From Meiothermus ruber DSM 1279 (GTDB lineage: Bacteria; Deinococcota; Deinococci; Deinococcales; Thermaceae): a stretch of 64,000 nt of DNA. Positions 1 through 8,681 of the stretch are shown here, in pieces. The position numbers and the translations under genes were made by a program. Each line of letters begins with the position of its first letter. Position 1 is the first letter of the stretch. The DNA is taken from NCBI RefSeq assembly GCF_000024425.1, contig NC_013946.1, forward strand, positions 1,550,001-1,614,000. Direction: 5' to 3'. The notes beneath the pieces are model-generated. The model was not told where the DNA came from and did no database searches. It was given only the letters and a program-made list of their open reading frames with translations.

Positions 1-986
1 ATCTTCTGGTAAACCTGCTCCACAATTTCCCACGGTTTGGGTTCCGGGGCCCGGTCGGCCTCCTCGACGGCGGCTAAAAACTCGGCCTCGAGCGCCTCGG
101 TTAGCGCTTCTTCCTGCGCCTCGCTCCACAACCCCAGGTGCAACAGGCAGTTTTTCATGCGCAGAATGGGGTCGCGCTTGAGCCAGCGCTCGGTTTCCTC
201 CTCGCTGCGGTAGCGGCTGGGGTCGTCGGAGGAGGTGTGGGGGGCCACCCGGTAGGTCAGGGCCTCGATCAGGGTGGGGCCACCACCGGCCCGGGCCCGG
301 TTCACGGCTTCTCTGGCCACGCTCCAGACCGCGACCAGGTCGTTGCCGTCCACCGTCACCCCTGGAATTCCGTAGCCCTGGGCTTTCTGGGCGATGCGCT
401 GCACCTTCGTCTGCTTGTAGGTGGGCACGCTGATGGCCCAGCCGTTGTTCTGCACCACCACCACCAGGGGGGCCTCAAAGACCGCGGCGAAGTTCAGACC
501 TTCGTGAAAGTCGCCCTCGGAGGTGCCGCCGTCGCCAATGAATACCGCCACCACGGCGTCCTTGCCCATAAGCCGCTGGGCATGGGCCACCCCGGCGGCC
601 TGAGGGATCTGGGTGGCGATGGGGATGTAAAACTGCACCATGTTGACGTTGGGCGGTGCACCCCAGCCAGCCGGGTCGGCCCGCCAGCTCAGGATGAGCT
701 TGCTGATGGGCATGCCAAAGGTGAGAGCCGCCGCACTCTCGCGGTAGCTGGGCAGCAGCCAGTCGTAATCGGGGCGCAGGCAGAGGGCCACCCCCACCTG
801 GGCGGCCTCCTGACCGCGAAAGGGCGGGTAGACCCCCAGCCGCCCCTGCCGTTGCAAGACCAGAACGCGCTCGTCAAAGTGGCGGGCCCGGCGCAAAGCC
901 CGGTAGCCCTGGAGGAGCTCTTCGGGGCTGAGGGGTAAGTCCCGTAGGGGTCGGCCTTGATCATCGAGGTACTGAATTGTGTCCAC
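1..986 (-). CDS. pdhA: Pyruvate/2-oxo acid dehydrogenase E1 component, alpha subunit (3' end outside window)
   Basis: Thiamine-diphosphate E1-alpha chain, which decarboxylates pyruvate or a branched-chain 2-oxo acid and acetylates a lipoyl E2. The minus-strand reading frame is open to the window edge, so the C-terminus is missing. It contains the ThDP signature GDGGTSEGDFHEG followed by NFAAVFEAPLVVVVQNN, then the HTSSDDPSRYR phosphorylation-loop-like segment. The GTG start (codon at 984-986) is chosen because a -10 element TAAACT (994-999, minus) lies 7 nt upstream with no Shine-Dalgarno, as in leaderless genes. The E1-beta and E2 genes expected downstream lie beyond the window. Pyruvate-specific rather than branched-chain is likely but not proven. 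Confidence 0.88.
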   Translation of the reverse strand, partial: MDTIQYLDDQGRPLRDLPLSPEELLQGYRALRRARHFDERVLVLQRQGRLGVYPPFRGQEAAQVGVALCLRPDYDWLLPSYRESAAALTFGMPISKLILSWRADPAGWGAPPNVNMVQFYIPIATQIPQAAGVAHAQRLMGKDAVVAVFIGDGGTSEGDFHEGLNFAAVFEAPLVVVVQNNGWAISVPTYKQTKVQRIAQKAQGYGIPGVTVDGNDLVAVWSVAREAVNRARAGGGPTLIEALTYRVAPHTSSDDPSRYRSEEETERWLKRDPILRMKNCLLHLGLWSEAQEEALTEALEAEFLAAVEEADRAPEPKPWEIVEQVYQK

Positions 987-1048
987 GTTGATTAGTTTAG
1001 CCCATGATGGCCGCTGGGAAGTCCATGCCGGTGTGTATAGCAGATAGA

Positions 1049-1072
1049 TTTCACAAGCAAAATATAGTGAAA
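1049..1072 (-). repeat. Palindromic motif copy P1
   Basis: TTTCAC and GTGAAA arms separated by 12 nt. Read on the minus strand it aligns with copies P2-P5 but has a 2-bp shorter centre; the GCTTGTGA right half is shared with P2. Its centre is about 74 bp upstream of the leaderless pdhA start. Confidence 0.6.
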
Positions 1073-1125
1073 AAATACACAAAAGCGGTCAGCGCTGATG
1101 CAGGGGCTGGCCCCTTTATCCCAGC

Positions 1126-2250
1126 CTAAGGGGTGACCTGCTTCAGGTAATGCCCCAGGCGCTCCAAAGCCTGCTCGATCTCGTCGCTGGTTTTGCAAAA
1201 AGCCAGGCGAAAGAGCCCTTGGGGAGCGGGGTTGTGCAGGTAGAAGGCCGAGCCGGGAATAATGGCTACCTTAGCCTCGCGCACCAGGGTCTGGGCCTCG
1301 AGCCCCGGCAAAAGCGCGGTGAGGAAGTAGGTTCCGGCAGGGGAGAAGGTTTTGAGCCCCAGCGATCTTAGGCCCTGCTCGAGCAAGTCCTTGCGCCGGC
1401 CGTAGCTCTCGCGCAGCGCCTGGTAAAAGCCCTCTTTGCGGGCGATGGGCAGGGCTTCGGCCACCGCGGCCTGGAGGGGGGCGGCCGAGCAGAAGCTGCT
1501 CCACTGGCGCATACCCGCGACCTGCGGGGCCAAGCCGGGGGGTGTGACAATCCAGCCGATGCGCCAGCCGGTGGCTTCCAGACGCTTGCCGGCCGAGCCC
1601 ACCGTGAAGACCCGTTCGGGGGCGAGCTCACGGAACCGCACCGGGGGTTCCCCAAAGTAGAGTTCGTCGTAAACCTCGTCGCTGATAATCCAGAGGTCGT
1701 GTCTGCGGGCCAGCTCCACAATGCGCTGGGCCTCGGCGCGGGAAAAGACCGAGCCGGTGGGGTTGTAGGGGTTGGTGAGCAGGATGGCCTGGGTGCGTAC
1801 CGAAATGGCTCGCTCGAGCGCCGGTAAATCGACCTCCCAGCGCTCGGTAAGCTGCATGGGAACCATTACCGGCTCGGCCCCGGCGATGCGGGCCTGAGGG
1901 ATGTACACATCGAAATAGGGCTCGAGCATCACCACCTCGTCGTCCGGGCCGTAGAGTGCTTCAGCCAGCGCGTGCAGGGCCTCGGTGCCCCCCGCGGTGA
2001 TGATCACGTCCTCGGGCGAAACCCCCAGGTCTTCGGCAACGGCCTCGCGCAGGCGCGGTAGGCCGATGGGCGGGGTGTACTGGTCTACGCTGCCGATGGC
2101 GCGCCGGGCGGCCTCTAGAAGAAAATCAGGTGGGGGGTTGGAGGGAAAGCCCTGCCCCAGGTTGATAGCCCCGTGCTGCGCGGCCAGGCGGCTCATCTGG
2201 GCGAAGATGCTCTCCCTGGAAAGCTGGGTACGGGGGTGAAGATGCGCCAT
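1126..2250 (-). CDS. Class I/II pyridoxal-phosphate aminotransferase
   Basis: A 374-aa fold-type I PLP aminotransferase that transfers an amino group to a 2-oxo acid. Visible landmarks are the N-terminal INLGQGFPSNPPPDFL, the TAGGTEALHAL phosphate loop, NPYNPTG, ISDEVYDEL (the Asp that binds the pyridine N and the Tyr that binds O3'), and GSAGKRLEATGWRIGW with the Schiff-base lysine. The sequence is closest in style to kynurenine/glutamine or methionine (YbdL-type) aminotransferases; the substrate is not decidable. A -10 TAGACT (2262-2267, minus) lies 11 nt upstream of the ATG, implying its own promoter with a very short leader. It is followed by pdhA after a 139-nt gap carrying motif P1. Confidence 0.9.
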   Translation of the reverse strand: MAHLHPRTQLSRESIFAQMSRLAAQHGAINLGQGFPSNPPPDFLLEAARRAIGSVDQYTPPIGLPRLREAVAEDLGVSPEDVIITAGGTEALHALAEALYGPDDEVVMLEPYFDVYIPQARIAGAEPVMVPMQLTERWEVDLPALERAISVRTQAILLTNPYNPTGSVFSRAEAQRIVELARRHDLWIISDEVYDELYFGEPPVRFRELAPERVFTVGSAGKRLEATGWRIGWIVTPPGLAPQVAGMRQWSSFCSAAPLQAAVAEALPIARKEGFYQALRESYGRRKDLLEQGLRSLGLKTFSPAGTYFLTALLPGLEAQTLVREAKVAIIPGSAFYLHNPAPQGLFRLAFCKTSDEIEQALERLGHYLKQVTP

Positions 2251-2280
2251 GGGTGATGAAAAGTCTACTGCATGCTGCGC

Positions 2281-2601
2281 CTAGCGAATGGGCTTGCAGG
2301 CTCGGGCCAGTGTCTTGCCGGTGCGCTCGCTCATCAGCAGGGCTTCTTCGGTGGCCCCCGAGCCCTTGACCCACCAGGAGGCCCGCCCATCGGAGTATTT
2401 GACCCCCGAGGCGGCCTCGACCTGGAACAGCGGGCCGTAGGTCTGACGGTTGAACACCACCCCCACCCGGTCGAAGCCGTTTTGATAAACCGCCCGAACC
2501 TGGAGGCCCCCGGCGCAGCGGTAGGTGCGCTGCACAATATCGGTGGACTGGGCCAGACCGATCAGACCAACAAACCAAACCAGCAAGATCCATGCGCGCA
2601 T
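2281..2601 (-). CDS. Secreted MliC-like (lysozyme inhibitor C-type) domain protein
   Basis: A 106-aa protein with an N-terminal signal peptide (hydrophobic residues 3-17). The mature part has the MliC/PliC pattern: an early YRCAGG cysteine, FNRQTYGPLFQVEAASGVKYSDG, then WWVKGSGATE and a late Cys, suggesting one disulfide. In characterised members the SGxxY stretch blocks the active-site cleft of C-type lysozyme. Here a role at the cell envelope is inferred only. It lies 10 nt downstream of tpiA and may be co-transcribed with it. Confidence 0.72.
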   Translation of the reverse strand: MRAWILLVWFVGLIGLAQSTDIVQRTYRCAGGLQVRAVYQNGFDRVGVVFNRQTYGPLFQVEAASGVKYSDGRASWWVKGSGATEEALLMSERTGKTLARACKPIR

Positions 2602-2611
2602 ATGCCCTCCA

Positions 2612-3358
2612 TTAGGCCGTGAGCAGCTTTATGTAGTCCTCCAGCTTAAGGCTGGCCCCCCCGACCAGTCCCCCATCAATGTTGGGCTGGGCAAAGAGGG
2701 CCGTGGCGTTCTCGGGCTTGACCGAGCCGCCGTAAAGGATGCGCATCTGCCCGGCAAAGTCCGCACCGTAGCGGCCTTCCAGCCAGCCACGAATGGCCTG
2801 GTGCATGGCCTCGGCATCCTCGGGGGTGGCGGTTTTGCCGGTGCCAATGGCCCAGACCGGCTCGTAGGCAATCACCAGATGCTGGGGTGAGGCCGGGTTG
2901 ACCCCTTGCAGGCTCCCCTCGAGCTGCTGCAGGGTGTACTCGACATGGCTTCCGGCCTCGCGCACTTCCAGGGGCTCGCCCACGCACAGGATGGGGGTGA
3001 TGCCCTGCTCCAATAGACGCCGGGCTTTTTCCGCTACCAGCGCATCCGACTCGGCGTGGTAGCTGCGCCGCTCGGAGTGGCCCACGATGGTGTATTGGCA
3101 AGCCAGATCGGCCAGCATTTTTGCTGAAACCTCGCCGGTGTAGGCCCCTTCGGTATGGGCCGAGACATCCTGCGCGCCCCAGTGCACCCCATGGCCCTCG
3201 AGGACTTCCGCAGCATAGGGCAGATGGGTAAAAGGTACCAGCAGGGCCGGTTCGGCCTGGGTCTGGGGTAGGTGGGCGGTCAGGTCGCGAAACCACATCC
3301 GGGCTTCGGAGGGGGTTTTGTGCATTTTCCAGTTACCGGCTACGAGTCGCTTGCGCAT
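2612..3358 (-). CDS. tpiA: Triosephosphate isomerase
   Basis: A 248-aa TIM-barrel enzyme interconverting dihydroxyacetone phosphate and glyceraldehyde 3-phosphate. It carries all signature elements: NWKMHK (substrate lysine), the electrophilic histidine in IVGHSERR, the catalytic glutamate in [12 protein letters not shown] (loop 6), and the phosphate-binding YGGSV and GGLVGGASL. The ATG at 3356-3358 gives the normal N-terminus [14 protein letters not shown]; a start further upstream would add 19 residues foreign to the family. It is divergent from the carboxylase gene at 3480. Other glycolytic genes (gap, pgk) are not adjacent. Confidence 0.96.
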   Translation of the reverse strand: MRKRLVAGNWKMHKTPSEARMWFRDLTAHLPQTQAEPALLVPFTHLPYAAEVLEGHGVHWGAQDVSAHTEGAYTGEVSAKMLADLACQYTIVGHSERRSYHAESDALVAEKARRLLEQGITPILCVGEPLEVREAGSHVEYTLQQLEGSLQGVNPASPQHLVIAYEPVWAIGTGKTATPEDAEAMHQAIRGWLEGRYGADFAGQMRILYGGSVKPENATALFAQPNIDGGLVGGASLKLEDYIKLLTA

Positions 3359-3479
3359 ACGTGTCCCAATCATACGGTACGCAAGGCTAAATTTTGTTCT
3401 CGACCCCCGGCCCATGGGCTTTACCCCTCAAACCTGACGGAATTACAACCTACCGACAAAAAAACGGTAGACTTTGACT

Positions 3480-5141
3480 ATGATTCAAAGCCACATCAGC
3501 CCCAATGAGCGCGAATCGAGTGCTTTCAAGCAAAACAAAGATGCCTGGGTGCGGCTAATTGCCGATTTTCGCACCTCGCTGGAACAGGTGCGGCAGGGTG
3601 GGGGCCCCAAGGCGGTGGAGCGCCAGCACGCCAAGGGGCGCCTGACCGCCCGTGAGCGCATCGCACGCCTGATTGACCCGGGAAGCGAGCTCGAGGAAAT
3701 CCTGGGCTATGCGGGCTGGCAGATGTACGCCGACTGGGGAGGGGCGCCGGGCGGCGGGGTGGTAACCGCCATCGGCAAAATTGCCGGTCGGGACTGGATG
3801 ATCATCGCCAACGACGCCACCGTAAAGGCCGGGGCCTTTTTCCCCATCACTGCCAAAAAGGTGATAAGGGCCCAGACCATCGCCCTCGAGAACCGCCTGC
3901 CCACGGTCTATCTGGTGGACTCGGCGGGGGTTTTCCTGCCCTTGCAGGACGAAGTATTCCCCGACCAGGATGACTTTGGCCGCATTTTTTACCTCAACGC
4001 CCGCATGAGCGGGTTGGGTATCCCGCAAATTTCGGCCATTATGGGCAACTGCGTGGCCGGGGGGGCCTACCTGCCGCTCATGACCGACGTGCTGATCATG
4101 ACCGAGGGCTCGGGGCTATACCTGGCCGGGCCGGCCCTGGTCAAGGCAGCCATCGGGCAGGAGGTGGACTCGGAGGCGCTGGGCGGTGCGCGTATGCACG
4201 CCGAGGTCTCCGGCACGGTGGACTTCTACGAACCCGACGACGAAGCAGCCATTGCCCGCATACGTGCCCTGGCCGCGCTGTACGCCCAGCCGACCCTGGC
4301 CCCCTGGGCCGCAGAGCGCAAAAGCGAGGTGGAGCCCTTTCACCCGCCCGAGGATCTGTACGGCCTGGTATCACCCGACGGCAGCAAGCCCTACGACGTG
4401 AACGAGGTGATCGCCCGGCTGGTGGACGGCTCGGAGTTCCACGAGTACAAGGCCGGTTACGGCCAGACCCTGGTGTGCGGGTATGCCCGGCTGGGCGGCT
4501 TCCCGGTGGGGATCGTGGCCAACCAGCGGCTGGTGATCAAAAAGCCCGGCAAGATCGAGGTGGGGGGGGTGATCTACGCCGAAGCCGCCGACAAGGCCGC
4601 CCGGTTTATCCTCGAGGTCAACCAGCGCTTCATTCCCCTGTTGTTTTTGATGGATGTGAGCGGCTTTATGGTGGGCAAGGAGTCGGAGCAGCAGGGCATC
4701 ATCCGGCGCGGGGCCAAGCTGGTGAATGCGGTCTCCAACTCGGTGGTGCCCAAGATTACCCTGATTACCGGGGGTTCCTTTGGCGCGGGCAACTATGCCA
4801 TGGCCGGCAAGGCCTATGCCCCCCGTTTTATCTACGCCTGGCCCTCGGCCAAGTACGCGGTGATGAGCGGCAACGCCGCGGCCAAAACCCTGATGGAAAT
4901 CGAGCTTGCCAAGCTCGAGCGCGAAGGGCGCAAACCCAGCGAGGAAGACCTGGTCGAACTCTACGAGCGCATCAAGGCCCGCTACGAGGAGACCCTCGAC
5001 CCCCGCTACGCCGCGGCCCGGCTCTGGGTGGACGAGGTGATCTTCCCCCACGAGACCCGCCAGCGCCTGATCCGGAGCCTCGAGGTCTGCGCCCTCAACC
5101 CGGTGCGTGAGGCCATGCAGATCGGGGTGTTTCAGGTTTAG
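3480..5141 (+). CDS. Acyl-CoA carboxylase, carboxyltransferase (beta) subunit
   Basis: A 553-aa two-lobed crotonase-fold carboxyltransferase that moves CO2 from carboxybiotin to an acyl-CoA. The N-lobe contains GGGVVTAIGKIAGRDWMIIAND and LVDSAGVFLPLQDEVFPD; the C-lobe contains GGSFGAGNYAMAGKAYAPRFIYAWPSAKYAVM. The FLPLQxEVFPDxxxFGRIF stretch is typical of methylcrotonoyl-CoA and geranyl-CoA carboxylases rather than propionyl-CoA carboxylase. The ATG at 3480 follows TAGACT (3468-3473) by 6 nt, so the mRNA is predicted leaderless. No biotin carboxylase partner is adjacent; accB/accC lie 22 kb away. Amino-acid or branched-acid breakdown is inferred. Confidence 0.88.
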   Translation: MIQSHISPNERESSAFKQNKDAWVRLIADFRTSLEQVRQGGGPKAVERQHAKGRLTARERIARLIDPGSELEEILGYAGWQMYADWGGAPGGGVVTAIGKIAGRDWMIIANDATVKAGAFFPITAKKVIRAQTIALENRLPTVYLVDSAGVFLPLQDEVFPDQDDFGRIFYLNARMSGLGIPQISAIMGNCVAGGAYLPLMTDVLIMTEGSGLYLAGPALVKAAIGQEVDSEALGGARMHAEVSGTVDFYEPDDEAAIARIRALAALYAQPTLAPWAAERKSEVEPFHPPEDLYGLVSPDGSKPYDVNEVIARLVDGSEFHEYKAGYGQTLVCGYARLGGFPVGIVANQRLVIKKPGKIEVGGVIYAEAADKAARFILEVNQRFIPLLFLMDVSGFMVGKESEQQGIIRRGAKLVNAVSNSVVPKITLITGGSFGAGNYAMAGKAYAPRFIYAWPSAKYAVMSGNAAAKTLMEIELAKLEREGRKPSEEDLVELYERIKARYEETLDPRYAAARLWVDEVIFPHETRQRLIRSLEVCALNPVREAMQIGVFQV

Positions 5142-5234
5142 CGGCCCCAGCTTGTGGCTAGCCGTGGTTGGTTGTTTTTTGCCTGAAAGGCTTAATCTGA
5201 TCTTAATAAAACGCTGAACGTACGATGACAAATA

Positions 5235-5283
5235 TATACTAGCCGCGGGTTCAGACCCAAAAGCAACCTACATCCCTGGAGGT
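5235..5283 (+). promoter_or_regulatory. Probable promoter and Shine-Dalgarno of the S8 protease gene
   Basis: A -10 hexamer TATACT at 5235-5240 is followed by a leader of about 45 nt and a strong Shine-Dalgarno GGAGGT at 5278-5283, 8 nt before the ATG. No good -35 is seen. It stands out because many neighbours are leaderless. Confidence 0.5.
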
Positions 5284-5291
5284 TCGTAGAG

Positions 5292-6500
5292 ATGAATCGT
5301 CTAGCTTGGATCGTGCTGTTGGTGTTGCTGGCGGCCTGCGGAAACCGTGCGACCCCCGATAACCTGGCCCCGGTGCTGGGGCTGGATAACCCCAACGTTA
5401 TCCAGGGGCAGTACATAGTGGTCTATAAAGACGATGCCAACGTACTGCCCACCTTGCAAAGCCTGAAAGCCGCTCTGGAAGGGGGTGTAACCCTCCAGCG
5501 GGAGCTGGAAAGCTTGGGGCTGGCGCCCGACGCCAGGGTTGAGCAGGTTTACACCGCTGCTTTGCAGGGGCTTGCGGCCAGGCTGTCCCCTGAGAATTTG
5601 GCCGCACTGCGCCAAGACCCCAGGGTGGCCTACATCGAGGCCGACCAGGTCATGAGCATCAGCGCCACCCAGACCGGTGCGACCTGGGGCCTGGATCGCA
5701 TAGACCAGCGCACCCTACCCCTCAGCGGTACCTTCACCTACAGCAACACGGGCAGCGGCGTGAACGCCTACATCATCGATACCGGTATCCGGGTGAGCCA
5801 CAGCGAGTTTGGCGGTCGGGCCACGGCGGTTTTCGACGCTATTGGAGACGGCCAGAATGGCAACGACTGCAACGGCCATGGCACCCATGTGGCTGGAACG
5901 GTAGGCGGCACGGTCTACGGCGTAGCCAAAAGCGTGCGGTTGTACGCGGTGCGGGTGCTTAATTGCAGCGGCTCGGGCAGCAACTCGGGCGTAATTGCCG
6001 GGGTGGACTGGGTGCGGCAGAATGCCCGGAGGCCAGCGGTAGCCAACATGAGCCTGGGTGGGGGGGTCTCGAGCGCCCTCGATACCGCGGTTAGCAACGC
6101 CATCAATGCCGGGATTACCTTTGTGCTGGCGGCTGGGAACAGCAACCGCGATGCCTGCCAGTTCTCACCTGCGCGGGTAGCGGCGGGTATTACCGTGGGG
6201 GCCACCACCTCTAGCGACACCAGGGCCTCGTACTCCAACTACGGGAGCTGCCTGGATCTCTTTGCGCCTGGCTCCTCCATTACCTCGGCCTGGATTAGCA
6301 GCAACACCTCGATCAATACCATCAGCGGAACCTCGATGGCCGCGCCCCATGTGGCTGGGGTGGCAGCCCTTTACCTGCAAAGCAACCCCACGGCCAGCCC
6401 GGCCACCGTGCGCAACGCCATTGTGAGCAACGCGACGGTGGGCGTGGTGAGGAGCGCCGGGTCGCGTTCGCCCAACCTGCTGCTCTACAGCAACTACTGA
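5292..6500 (+). CDS. Subtilisin-like (S8, proteinase K/aqualysin type) serine protease, predicted lipoprotein
   Basis: A 402-aa protein. The signal peptide ends in the lipobox LLAAC, giving Cys16 as lipid anchor. An inhibitor_I9-type propeptide spans about residues 40-120 ([18 protein letters not shown]). The peptidase domain has Asp in [11 protein letters not shown], His in [14 protein letters not shown], the oxyanion Asn in [15 protein letters not shown], and nucleophile Ser in [16 protein letters not shown]. The domain layout matches aqualysin I of Thermus, but without its C-terminal prepeptide. It is probably exported, surface-tethered and self-processed. It is followed by a strong terminator. 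Confidence 0.93.
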   Translation: MNRLAWIVLLVLLAACGNRATPDNLAPVLGLDNPNVIQGQYIVVYKDDANVLPTLQSLKAALEGGVTLQRELESLGLAPDARVEQVYTAALQGLAARLSPENLAALRQDPRVAYIEADQVMSISATQTGATWGLDRIDQRTLPLSGTFTYSNTGSGVNAYIIDTGIRVSHSEFGGRATAVFDAIGDGQNGNDCNGHGTHVAGTVGGTVYGVAKSVRLYAVRVLNCSGSGSNSGVIAGVDWVRQNARRPAVANMSLGGGVSSALDTAVSNAINAGITFVLAAGNSNRDACQFSPARVAAGITVGATTSSDTRASYSNYGSCLDLFAPGSSITSAWISSNTSINTISGTSMAAPHVAGVAALYLQSNPTASPATVRNAIVSNATVGVVRSAGSRSPNLLLYSNY

Positions 6501-6511
6501 TCCCCCTGCAA

Positions 6512-6543
6512 CCGCCCGTCCTTGCAAGGACGGGCGGTTTTTT
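6512..6543 (+). terminator. Rho-independent terminator after the S8 protease
   Basis: A perfect 10-bp stem CCGCCCGTCC/GGACGGGCGG with a 6-nt loop, followed by six T residues. It lies 12 nt beyond the protease stop codon, between convergent genes. Confidence 0.92.
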
Positions 6544-6549
6544 GTGTTC

Positions 6550-7719
6550 TTAGTGGGGCTCGAGCTCTTCCAAGGCTTTTACGAGCTGCTCGAGGCTGCT
6601 AAGGTTGTGGATGGGTAAAAAGTCGTCTATGAAGGGCATGGCCGCCACCAGGCCGCGGGTCAGGGGCTGGTAGCCGGGGGTGCCCAGGAGCGGGTTGAGC
6701 CAGATCAGGCGGTGGCAGGACTTTTGCAGGCGCTCCATCTCGAAGGCCAGCAGTTCGGGTTCGCCCTGATCCCAGCCGTCGGAGATGACCAGCACCAGTG
6801 CGCCGCGCCCCAGCACCCGCTTGGCCCAGTTCTGGTTGAAGCTGTGCAAGCAGGCTCCAATGCGGGTGCCGCCCGACCAGTCCTTAACCTGCCGCCCTAC
6901 CTCGCTTAAAGCAGCATCCACACTGCTTTTTTTGAGGGTACGGGTGATGCGGGTCAGGCGGGTGCCAAAGGTGAAGCACTCCACCTGGCGCACCCCCTGG
7001 CGGGTTTGCACCAGCGAAAAGGCGTGCAAAAAGTGCAGCAGCATCCGGGCATAGCGCTCCATAGAGCCCGAGACATCGGCCAGAGCCACGATAGGACGGG
7101 GTTTGCGCTTGCGGCTGCGCCGCTCGAGCTCAACCAGCTCGCCCTGGTGCTTTAGGGAGCGCCGGAAGCTTTTGCGCAGGTCGAGTTGCTCCTTACCGCC
7201 GGCCTTTAGGCGGCGGGTGCGCCTTTTGGGAGGGTTCCAGGCCAGGCCGTACAGCAGCCTGCGGGCGGCCTCGAGCTCGGCCTCGCTCATCTGGTCGAAG
7301 CGTTTTTGCTTGAGCACCTCGGTCTCGGAGAAGGTCAGGGCCCGATCCACCACGGGCTGGGGTTGCTTGCTGCTTTGCTCGGAGGAACGCGGTTCGCGCC
7401 CTACCTCGCCGGGCCGGGCCTTGGGGTCTTTTTTGGGCGGGAGGGGGGTCTGGTGGAGCAGCTCTGTCGGGAAGCGCTCCAGGCCCAGGTATTGCCAGAA
7501 TTGGCGAAAGGCTTCGGCAAACTTAGCCCGGTCTTCCTGCCGGGTTAGCAGGGTGCTCTGGGCTGCGTAGAAAAAAGCCTCCGGGTCGAAGATGGAAATC
7601 TCCCCCAGGGCCCTGGCAAAAGTGGCGGTCTGCCCCGGTGTAACCACGATGCCCGCATGCCGCAGGCTCCGGGCAAAGGCCACCACGTGGCTGAGTAGCT
7701 GGCTGGTGGATACCGTCAT
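6550..7719 (-). CDS. coxE: CoxE-like von Willebrand factor A domain protein
   Basis: A 389-aa protein of the CoxE/VWA family. The C-terminal half has a MIDAS metal site: DVSGSM (DxSxS) near residue 208 and a later SDGWDQGEPE aspartate. The middle is highly basic (RSRKRKPRP). In Oligotropha carboxidovorans CoxE works with the AAA ATPase CoxD in maturing the CO dehydrogenase active site; here the role is inferred from family and position. Its start codon overlaps the coxD stop by 4 nt (7716-7719), indicating translational coupling. It is the last gene of the minus-strand operon. Confidence 0.87.
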   Translation of the reverse strand: MTVSTSQLLSHVVAFARSLRHAGIVVTPGQTATFARALGEISIFDPEAFFYAAQSTLLTRQEDRAKFAEAFRQFWQYLGLERFPTELLHQTPLPPKKDPKARPGEVGREPRSSEQSSKQPQPVVDRALTFSETEVLKQKRFDQMSEAELEAARRLLYGLAWNPPKRRTRRLKAGGKEQLDLRKSFRRSLKHQGELVELERRSRKRKPRPIVALADVSGSMERYARMLLHFLHAFSLVQTRQGVRQVECFTFGTRLTRITRTLKKSSVDAALSEVGRQVKDWSGGTRIGACLHSFNQNWAKRVLGRGALVLVISDGWDQGEPELLAFEMERLQKSCHRLIWLNPLLGTPGYQPLTRGLVAAMPFIDDFLPIHNLSSLEQLVKALEELEPH

Positions 7720-8615
7720 AGCACGCTGGACATCTGGGCCCGGGCCAGCAGGTCGTGGGCCTGCTGTTTAGCCTTGACCACATCGTCCTGGTACTTGAGC
7801 AGCACCCCCAGGGTCTCCTCGATCACCTCGAGGGAAAGCTCGGTCTGGCCCAAAGCCAAGAGCGAGGAGGCCCAGTCCAGGGTCTCGGCCACGCCGGGGG
7901 CTTTGTAGAGATCTTGCTGGCGCAAGGCCTGAACGAAAGCCACCGCCTGCTGGGCCAGCTTTTCCGGTACGCCGGGTACTTTTTCCTGCACGATGCGGTA
8001 TTCTTTCTCGAAGCTTGGGTAGTCAATCCAGTAGTACATGCAACGGCGCTTCAGGGCATCGTGAATCTCGCGGGTGCGGTTGGAGGTAATCACCACCACC
8101 GGCGGCTGTTGGGCTTTGAGGGTGCCCACCTCGGGCACGGTAATCTGCCAGTCCGAGAGGAACTCGAGCAAAAAGGCCTCAAACTCCTCGTCGGCCCGAT
8201 CCAGCTCGTCAATTAGCAGCACCGGGGCTTTGCCGTTGGTGCTTTCCAGGGCCTGGAGCAAAGGCCGTTTGAGCAGGAACTCCTGGCTGAACACCTCGTG
8301 GCGCACCTTCTCCTGGTCGCGCTCGCCGCTGGCCTCCAGGAGCCGGATCTGCATCATCTGGCGGGCGTAGTCCCACTCGTACACCGCGCTGCTGATGTCC
8401 AGTCCTTCGTAGCACTGCAAACGAATTAGACGGGTGGAGAGCACCTCGGCCAGCACCTTGACGATCTCGGTTTTACCGACCCCCGGCTCGCCTTCCAAGA
8501 GCAGGGGGCGGCCCAGCTTGAGGGCCAGAAACACCGCCACCGAAAGCCCCTTATCGGCGATGTAGCGGTGGGCCTCGAGGGCCTTCTGGGTCTCCTGCAC
8601 AGAATTGGGAAACAT
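7716..8615 (-). CDS. coxD: CoxD-like MoxR-family AAA+ ATPase
   Basis: A 299-aa AAA+ protein of the MoxR group. Walker A is LLEGEPGVGKTE (about residues 37-48), Walker B is LLIDELDRADEEFEAFLLEFL, sensor 1 is VVITSNRTREI, and an arginine-finger region DALKRRCMYYWIDYP follows. MoxR ATPases act as chaperones that insert cofactors or remodel partners, typically with a VWA protein encoded next door, as here. A hairpin (8638-8663) separates it from the structural genes, which may allow lower expression of the accessory pair. Confidence 0.9.
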   Translation of the reverse strand: MFPNSVQETQKALEAHRYIADKGLSVAVFLALKLGRPLLLEGEPGVGKTEIVKVLAEVLSTRLIRLQCYEGLDISSAVYEWDYARQMMQIRLLEASGERDQEKVRHEVFSQEFLLKRPLLQALESTNGKAPVLLIDELDRADEEFEAFLLEFLSDWQITVPEVGTLKAQQPPVVVITSNRTREIHDALKRRCMYYWIDYPSFEKEYRIVQEKVPGVPEKLAQQAVAFVQALRQQDLYKAPGVAETLDWASSLLALGQTELSLEVIEETLGVLLKYQDDVVKAKQQAHDLLARAQMSSVL

Positions 8616-8637
8616 GCTTTTATCTTCACATAAAGGA

Positions 8638-8663
8638 GAGGGGCCGAATTACCTCAGCCCCTC
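8638..8663 (-). promoter_or_regulatory. Intercistronic hairpin between coxM and coxD
   Basis: A 7-bp inverted repeat GAGGGGC/GCCCCTC with a 12-nt loop sits in the 66-nt gap between coxM and coxD. No clear T-run follows on the minus strand, so mRNA stabilisation or partial attenuation is more likely than full termination. Confidence 0.5.
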
Positions 8664-8681
8664 ACAATTGGTCGCGAGCCG

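Noticed and set aside
138-938. 266-codon plus-strand frame opposite pdhA
   Set aside because: His/Gly-rich antisense frame typical of G+C-rich DNA; pdhA motifs on the other strand are unambiguous.
4371-5231. 286-codon minus-strand frame inside the carboxylase gene
   Set aside because: Antisense frame rich in Gly, His and Leu without a start signal; carboxyltransferase motifs occupy the plus strand.
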